In this document: positions 59,569-64,000 of the stretch, piece after piece | How positions within the stretch are numbered: the first letter of the stretch is position 1 | Layout: each line of letters opens with the position of its first letter | Program-made: the position numbers and the translations under genes | Notes under the pieces: model-generated | Database searches by the model: none | The model's input: only the letters and a program-made list of their open reading frames with translations | Told to the model about the DNA's origin: nothing | DNA from: Mucilaginibacter phyllosphaerae | Lineage (GTDB): Bacteria; Bacteroidota; Bacteroidia; Sphingobacteriales; Sphingobacteriaceae | Assembly: GCF_004378255.1 (NCBI RefSeq) | Contig: NZ_SNQG01000003.1 | Span: 372,001 to 436,000, forward strand | Length of the DNA stretch: 64,000 nt | Direction of reading: 5' to 3'

Positions 59569-60327
59569 TTATTTTGTGGCCTTTTCAAACCACTTTAATT
59601 CCAGATTCTCACCGTCAAAAACCGCGTAGGTGTTATGGTTTACCCATTCGCCCAAGTTTACATACCGGCTATTACCGGGCAGGGCTATATCTAATGGCAA
59701 GTGCCTGTGGCCGAAAATAAAGTAATCGTAATGCTTGGTTTCTAAGATCTCTTTGGAATAAACCTCCAGCCATTCCTGCTGATGCTGTATCTTCTTAACG
59801 TCTTTAGCGCCCGCAATGCGGCTCTTTCTGGACCACGCATTGGCTATGCCCACACCCAGATTGGGGTGCAGCCGCGCAAAAAGCCACTGGCAAACCCCGC
59901 TGCGAAAAAACTTTTTCAAAAATTTATACAATTTATCGCCGGGGCCAAGGCCATCCCCATGGTGCAAGTAAAACGTTTTGCCGCCACGCACAATCGCTAA
60001 TTCGTTGCTGATGATGCTTGCGCCAAGTTCTTCTGTAAAATAATTAAACATCCACATATCGTGGTTGCCTTTAAACAGGTAAAGCTTTACACCGGCATCT
60101 GTTAACTGCGCCAGTTTACCTAAAAACCTAACGTAACCTTTGGGCACCACCGTTTTATACTCAAACCAAAAATCAAATACATCGCCCATCAAAAACAGTT
60201 CGGCAACATCATTTTTGATCAGATCCAGCCAGCGGATGATGCGGTCTTCCCGCTCGCGCGAGGATGCATAGCTTTTAGCGCCTAAATGGAAATCAGAAGC
60301 AAAGTATAAGTTTTTACCGGTTGGCAT
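59569..60327 (-). CDS. lpxH: UDP-2,3-diacylglucosamine diphosphatase (LpxH-like)
   Basis: A 252-residue calcineurin-like phosphoesterase that makes lipid X during lipid A synthesis at the inner membrane. Metal motifs: FASDFHLGAKS (DxH), LFLMGDVFDFWFEY (GDxxD), LFKGNHDMWMFNYF (GNHD), FYLHHGDGLGPGD (GDG) and IFGHRHLP (GHxH). The ATG at 60327 (MPTGKNLYF) is supported by a promoter with both boxes whose -7 element ends nine bases upstream, so the open frame upstream to 60366 is not used. Genes of the early lipid A pathway are not neighbours. Confidence 0.9.
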   Translation of the reverse strand: MPTGKNLYFASDFHLGAKSYASSREREDRIIRWLDLIKNDVAELFLMGDVFDFWFEYKTVVPKGYVRFLGKLAQLTDAGVKLYLFKGNHDMWMFNYFTEELGASIISNELAIVRGGKTFYLHHGDGLGPGDKLYKFLKKFFRSGVCQWLFARLHPNLGVGIANAWSRKSRIAGAKDVKKIQHQQEWLEVYSKEILETKHYDYFIFGHRHLPLDIALPGNSRYVNLGEWVNHNTYAVFDGENLELKWFEKATK

Positions 60328-60335
60328 ACGAGGGT

Positions 60336-60367
60336 CAAAAGTACGGGAATAATTGGCAGATGACAAA
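60336..60367 (-). promoter_or_regulatory. Promoter of the lpxH-like gene
   Basis: On the minus strand TTTG (60367-60364), 20 bases, then TACTTTTG (60343-60336) match the Bacteroidota promoter. The transcript would begin about four bases before the ATG at 60327. Confidence 0.7.
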
Positions 60368-60481
60368 CCGGTGTTTTAAGGAAATGCACCACATACACAC
60401 GATGTCAGTTTTTTCGAAAACTTAACGAAGTGGCTAATGGTTTGACAGGCTTACCACGACATATTTGATATTGAAAATCAA

Positions 60482-61039
60482 TTATAAGCTCGCATTCTCC
60501 TGCGGCATATATTGCAGGCGTTTGGCGAAATAAATGTCCCAGCTATGCTGCTGCTGGCGGTTAACCATATGCTCGGTATCTTCGTCATAATCCTGGTTAA
60601 GCTGCTTGTATTTGGCATCTATCCGGTTAAAAAGGTTCATGGCCTCGGCCGTGTAATTGGCCGTAAAACGTGTGCGTTCTATGGCGCGTAATACCTCCTG
60701 CTGCTCCAGGTAGGCAATGGTATAATGGCCCTGTTCGTGCTTTAAAATTTCGGCAAGCTGTTCGGCACTGCTTATCCGCGACCGGTCTATCCATGATTTA
60801 TAATTGTTCATAAACAGGCGCACATTAGCGTGGATAATATAATCATCGCCCCTGCGGCTGGCCTGGTATTTAAAATCAATAGTGCAGTTGGTGTAGGCAA
60901 TTACGCCGCGCCCATTTGGCCGCGGCGTTCCCTGAAAATCATTAACAGACAACATCCGGTGCGGTTGCGCCCAGGCAGGTGCAAGCGTAAAACATAGCAG
61001 CGCTAAGGCGCAAAAAGCGCGCAGGTATTTAAATATCAT
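60482..61039 (-). CDS. DUF922 family predicted zinc protease, exported
   Basis: A 185-residue secreted protein from ATG 61039: signal peptide MIFKYLRAFCALALLCFTLAPAWAQ. The body has ILKHEQGHYTIAYLEQQ (HExxH-like HEQGH, about residue 110), the mark of DUF922, a family of predicted zinc-dependent proteases. The open frame goes three codons further upstream to a TTG (61048), which is not favoured. It is 24 bases downstream of the SPFH gene stop and may be cotranscribed. No substrate can be named. Confidence 0.8.
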   Translation of the reverse strand: MIFKYLRAFCALALLCFTLAPAWAQPHRMLSVNDFQGTPRPNGRGVIAYTNCTIDFKYQASRRGDDYIIHANVRLFMNNYKSWIDRSRISSAEQLAEILKHEQGHYTIAYLEQQEVLRAIERTRFTANYTAEAMNLFNRIDAKYKQLNQDYDEDTEHMVNRQQQHSWDIYFAKRLQYMPQENASL

Positions 61040-61063
61040 TGATGCCAAGGGTAAAGTGAAACT

Positions 61064-62005
61064 TTACTTTTTGACTTTGTCTGACTGTAAAAGGTTTAAG
61101 GCCATCATTTCTTTCATGGTTTGCTGCATCCCATCGGTAGAACCATCCAGGAATATCACGTTGCCGTTCGAGTTCTCTGCAAAGTGTTTGATAGATTCCG
61201 TCCACATGGTGAACAGGATAACCGAGGTATCCATATTCGCTTCCTGCATCTCTTTGGCAGCAACCGTCATACCCTTGGCCACTTCCTCGCGGAAAAGGGC
61301 AATACCCTGGCCACGCAGTTGGGCCGCCTGGCGCTCGGCCTCGGCCGAGATCTTGATGGCATTCCCCTCAGCCTCAGCGGCTTTGGTTTTGGTGATCAGC
61401 AATGCCTGCCCCTCATTTTCTGCAGCAGCTTTTAGGTTGTTGGATGCCACCACCTGGCTCATCGATTTCATAATGATGTCATCAAAGGTAATATCGTTCA
61501 GTTGCAGATCCTGCAGGTGGTAACCCCAGCCCTCTAATATTGTATCTAACTGTTCCTTAACGTGTTCTACAATATCGCGGCGCAATATCAGCACTTCGCT
61601 TTGGCGTTTGGTGGCTACAAATGCACGGATCGAACCCTCTACGGTACGGATAAGCGCTTGCATCAGGTTACGTTCATCCACAAATTTAAAGGCCACGTTT
61701 TTGATGCTTTCTTCTTGCTGATCTAATACCGAATAAAGCAGCATGGCCTTGAAATAAACATTAGCCTGATCATAAGTAACAGCTTGAAATTCAAGCTCTA
61801 CAGAACGGTTCTGGATAGATATTTTAGAGTAGATCTGCTCTACCAGCGGGATCTTAAAGTTAAGCCCCGGCGTTAGGATACGGCGGTATTTACCAAAAAT
61901 GGTTACCACGGCTATGGTGCCCTGTTTAACGGTTACAAAGGATGATAATAATACAATGATGAGAAAGAATGCAACCAGGTAGGCTACAATTGTTGATGAC
62001 GTCAT
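61064..62005 (-). CDS. SPFH/Band 7 (stomatin-like) membrane protein
   Basis: A 313-residue inner-membrane protein with one N-terminal helix (VAYLVAFFLIIVLLSSFVTV, about residues 8-27), a Band 7/SPFH domain (about 30-190: GTIAVVTIFGKYRRILTPGL, VELEFQAVTYD, LNDITFDD) and a coiled-coil region rich in Ala and Glu (about 200-250, KAAEAEGNAIKISAEAERQA). Such proteins form membrane-bound ring assemblies and often work with a membrane protease (NfeD-type); none is next to it here. Small downstream gene is the DUF922 protein. Function in this organism is unknown. Confidence 0.9.
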   Translation of the reverse strand: MTSSTIVAYLVAFFLIIVLLSSFVTVKQGTIAVVTIFGKYRRILTPGLNFKIPLVEQIYSKISIQNRSVELEFQAVTYDQANVYFKAMLLYSVLDQQEESIKNVAFKFVDERNLMQALIRTVEGSIRAFVATKRQSEVLILRRDIVEHVKEQLDTILEGWGYHLQDLQLNDITFDDIIMKSMSQVVASNNLKAAAENEGQALLITKTKAAEAEGNAIKISAEAERQAAQLRGQGIALFREEVAKGMTVAAKEMQEANMDTSVILFTMWTESIKHFAENSNGNVIFLDGSTDGMQQTMKEMMALNLLQSDKVKK

Positions 62006-62118
62006 TTTAGGCTTTATATTTTTATAAATATAGGTTTAATAATAACAGGTGCAATAGGTTCTTTTATTTGCAAGATAGGGGGCGTACCTACGGCACGCTG
62101 AAAAGCAATAAATATTTG

Positions 62119-62345
62119 CTACAAAGCGGTAGTGCCTAAGGCACATGCTTGGTAACAGGCAGCTAATGAAATTTATCTTTCAGTACCTCTTTAACAATTA
62201 ATAAACTTTAGGCGCCATTAATAAAATACAGTTACTACTGTAAGTTGTATTTTTAGCTATTACTGAAACATAAATTTGCCCCATCGGGGCTACCGCTTTG
62301 TAGAACAAGAACAGGTTTTTTCTTGCTCCGTAGGAGCTACCCTTT
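62119..62345. repeat. Palindrome-rich intergenic repeat upstream of egtD's stop
   Basis: The 347-base gap 62006-62352 holds no gene. It contains an inverted pair CTACAAAGCGGTAG (62119-62132) and its reverse complement (62290-62303), GTGCCTAAGGCAC (near 62132-62144), ACAGTTACTACTGT (near 62229-62242), CCCC-ATC-GGGG (62279-62289) and GCTCC-GTA-GGAGC (near 62325-62337). These are the small palindromes common between genes in Bacteroidota, arranged as a compound element. Confidence 0.75.
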
Positions 62346-62352
62346 GCCAATC

Positions 62353-63342
62353 TTATTCCGCCCTCCAAATGGCATCTACAAACCATTTTTTGTTATCAAA
62401 AAATTGATTTAAAGGTTTAAATTTTGCCTGGGTTGCCAATTCATTTACTTCCTGAGCGGCGTACTTCTGAGAGATCTCCATATAAATATATTCATCTCTT
62501 TCAAAAGAAATGGTTTGGTGCCCGATATTCACTTCCTGATCGGCCAGGCTGATCAGATAGCTTTTGCAGGAACCGGTTTCCGGGTCATACATGGCGTAAT
62601 GATCAAACTGCGAGGTATTAAAATCGCCGCCCAGTTCGCGGTTAATGCGTTCCAGTAAATTCAGGTTAAAGCGTTTGGTGATGCCGCCTTTATCGTTATA
62701 AGCAGCTAATACAGTTGCGGGGTTTTTCTTTAGATCAATACCGATCAGCAGCATATCGCCGGCAGACAGGTTATTGCGTAACTCCTCGCAAAAACCTTTG
62801 GCCGCTTCTACAGGCATATTACCAATATTTGATCCCAGGAACAGCACAACTTTACGCCTGTTAGAAATAGCTGCGGCTTTTTTAAGCATTTGAAAATACT
62901 CACCGTTAAGTCCCTCAATTTTTATCCCCGGCAAAGTAACCGGCAAAGTGATGTTTAGATACGATATTACATTTTCTGAGATATCTATCGGCAGGTAAGT
63001 AAAATCGGCATTATTATCTATCAGGTACTTTAATAAGCGGGTAGATTTTGTGGCATCGCCTGCACCCAGTTCGATCAGGTCAAAAGCATCCCCATCTGCA
63101 ATAATGGCTTTACAGATCTCTGCCGTTTGGGTGGTGAAGATCTCCATTTCGCAATTGGTAGGATAGTATTCTTCGCAGCTCATCAATTCCTGAAAAAGCT
63201 TATCGCCCTGCGCATCATAAAAATATTTAGAGTCGAGGCGTTTTGGGGTGGATGTTAAACCCGCGATAACGTCCTGATAAAACTGATCGTCTGTAAGGGT
63301 ATTATCTGTGGTTTGTTGTGCTGCTGTAGTGGTAGATGCCAT
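62353..63342 (-). CDS. egtD: L-histidine N(alpha)-methyltransferase
   Basis: A 329-residue SAM-dependent enzyme that trimethylates L-histidine to hercynine, the first step of ergothioneine synthesis. FDLIELGAGDATKSTRLLKYL is the SAM-binding loop, preceded by SCEEYYPTNCEMEI, and VVLFLGSNIGNMPVEAA follows; histidine-contacting residues lie near ERDEYIYMEISQKY toward the end, all characteristic of EgtD. It starts 18 bases after the egtB stop. Ergothioneine is a thione antioxidant; Bacteroidota that carry egtB and egtD can usually complete the pathway with a third, separate enzyme (not in the window). Confidence 0.95.
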   Translation of the reverse strand: MASTTTAAQQTTDNTLTDDQFYQDVIAGLTSTPKRLDSKYFYDAQGDKLFQELMSCEEYYPTNCEMEIFTTQTAEICKAIIADGDAFDLIELGAGDATKSTRLLKYLIDNNADFTYLPIDISENVISYLNITLPVTLPGIKIEGLNGEYFQMLKKAAAISNRRKVVLFLGSNIGNMPVEAAKGFCEELRNNLSAGDMLLIGIDLKKNPATVLAAYNDKGGITKRFNLNLLERINRELGGDFNTSQFDHYAMYDPETGSCKSYLISLADQEVNIGHQTISFERDEYIYMEISQKYAAQEVNELATQAKFKPLNQFFDNKKWFVDAIWRAE

Positions 63343-63360
63343 GGGTATGATATTGTGATA

Positions 63361-64000
63361 TTATTTAGCAAGACGTATGCCAGTAAATTGCCAGCGTAAC
63401 TCCGGCTGAAAGAAATTGCGGTAGGTAATGCGACTATGATCCGGCGAGGTTACTTCTGATGCCCCGCGCAATACCTTTTGGCCTACCATAAACTTGCCAT
63501 TATATTCGCCTATGGCGCCGGGTGCCTTGGCAAAACCCGGATAAGGCAGATAAGCACTTTCCGTCCACTCCCAGCGCAAGCCCCAGCTAAATTGGGGGGC
63601 AGCTACCTCCCATTCAAACTCGGTAGGCAAGCGCAGGCCTTTCCAGGAAGCGTAGGCATAAGCCTCATAATAGCTAATGTGGGTTACCACATCATGCAAA
63701 TGCAGTGTTTGCAGGCCCTGGTAGGTGTAATTATGCCATTGCCCATCCATATTGTGCCAGTACATCGGCGCTTGTACCTGGTTGGTGTTCACCCAATCCC
63801 AGCCGGCAGCGTGCCAATGCCTAAAATCGTGATAACCGCCTGCGTTAATAAACTCCAGATATTCGGCATTGGTAACCAGGTTAGGGCTTATCTCAAATTC
63901 GTTTAAATAAACTTTGTGGCGGTTCAGCTCATTATCAAAAGCAAATCCTTCGCCTTTAAAACCAACCTCGTAAATCCCTTCGTTTATCCGGATGAAACCA
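63361..64000 (-). CDS. egtB: Ergothioneine biosynthesis protein EgtB, 5' end outside window
   Basis: Iron(II)-dependent sulfoxide synthase that joins hercynine with a thiol. The frame is open to the window edge (64000), and the visible 213 residues are the formylglycine-generating-enzyme-like C-terminal domain: GFAFDNELNRHKVYLNEFEI, then LVTNAEYLEFINAGGYHDFR and so on to WEWTESAYLPYPGF, which is the family motif, ending RNFFQPELRWQFTGIRLAK. The N-terminal DinB-like iron-binding domain (HxxxHxE) would be upstream. It is directly followed by egtD (18 bases). A GTG at 63792 is an internal codon, not a start. Confidence 0.94.
   Translation of the reverse strand, partial: GFIRINEGIYEVGFKGEGFAFDNELNRHKVYLNEFEISPNLVTNAEYLEFINAGGYHDFRHWHAAGWDWVNTNQVQAPMYWHNMDGQWHNYTYQGLQTLHLHDVVTHISYYEAYAYASWKGLRLPTEFEWEVAAPQFSWGLRWEWTESAYLPYPGFAKAPGAIGEYNGKFMVGQKVLRGASEVTSPDHSRITYRNFFQPELRWQFTGIRLAK

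Noticed and set aside
60328..60366. Longer LpxH-like protein from a TTG at 60366
   Set aside because: Both promoter boxes overlap the extension, and the DxH motif is correctly placed from the ATG at 60327.
63793..64000. Internal GTG at 63792 as the start of a short protein
   Set aside because: The frame stays open and conserved with EgtB up to the window edge, so the gene is simply cut.

Overview
The window looks like a chromosomal segment of a Bacteroidota bacterium, most likely Sphingobacteriaceae (Mucilaginibacter/Pedobacter type). The reasons are upstream boxes of the form TAnnTTTG with TTG/TTTG about 18-20 bases further up, outer-membrane receptors carrying N-terminal carboxypeptidase-regulatory domains, families typical of the phylum (DUF6607, HYC_CC_PP, DUF3857, paired DUF1800/DUF1501, NagB fused to a PIG-L deacetylase), and many short palindromic intergenic repeats. 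This is inference from family content; there is no rRNA marker and I saw no tRNA gene, CRISPR array, prophage or transposase.

Layout. 1-4.5 kb: xylose operon (xylB cut by the window edge, xylA, sodium/sugar symporter). 4.6-8.8 kb: a divergent DUF6607 gene and a four-gene set of exported proteins (Cys-pair protein, HMA domain protein, two predicted outer-membrane barrels, one Met/His rich) that looks like a metal-handling system. 9.0-11.3 kb: a type II restriction-modification system whose C-protein regulator is broken by frameshifts. 11.4-18.1 kb: Lhr-like helicase, lipoprotein, M16 peptidase, DUF2059 protein. 18.1-18.5 kb: a phased palindromic repeat array. 18.5-21.7 kb: amino-sugar genes (NagB/PIG-L fusion, anmK). 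21.9-25.5 kb: a small membrane protein, then trpE-trpG-trpC preceded by a leader peptide with three Trp codons and an intrinsic terminator, and with a palindromic element between trpG and trpC. 25.5-34 kb: hflX with a long structured leader, pepT, a barrel protein, MmcQ/YjbR, M14 peptidase, rhomboid, a protein with a decayed HNH-like motif, dipeptide epimerase. 34-40 kb: iron-uptake type operon of two TonB-dependent receptors and a PepSY membrane protein. 40-47.8 kb: nucleotidase, ruvC, aat and three DUF3857/transglutaminase-like genes, two of which share a recent near-identical 5' tract. 47.9-50.5 kb: DUF1800/DUF1501 pair. 50.6-64 kb: hisS, an OmpA lipoprotein, a two-component operon with a barrel protein, an ApbE-like protein, a VapBC-like pair, prfA, lpxH-like, DUF922, SPFH protein and the egtB-egtD ergothioneine pair (egtB cut by the window edge).

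Most of the window is ordinary chromosome. The observations I rate highest are the trp attenuator, the decayed restriction regulator next to an intact nuclease gene with an unusual active-site pattern, the helically phased repeat array, the putative metal-handling membrane cluster, the 5' gene-conversion tract between two DUF3857 paralogues, and the decayed HNH motif protein. I did not find a clearly new multi-gene system that I could defend from sequence alone; the 5.6-8.8 kb cluster is the nearest candidate.
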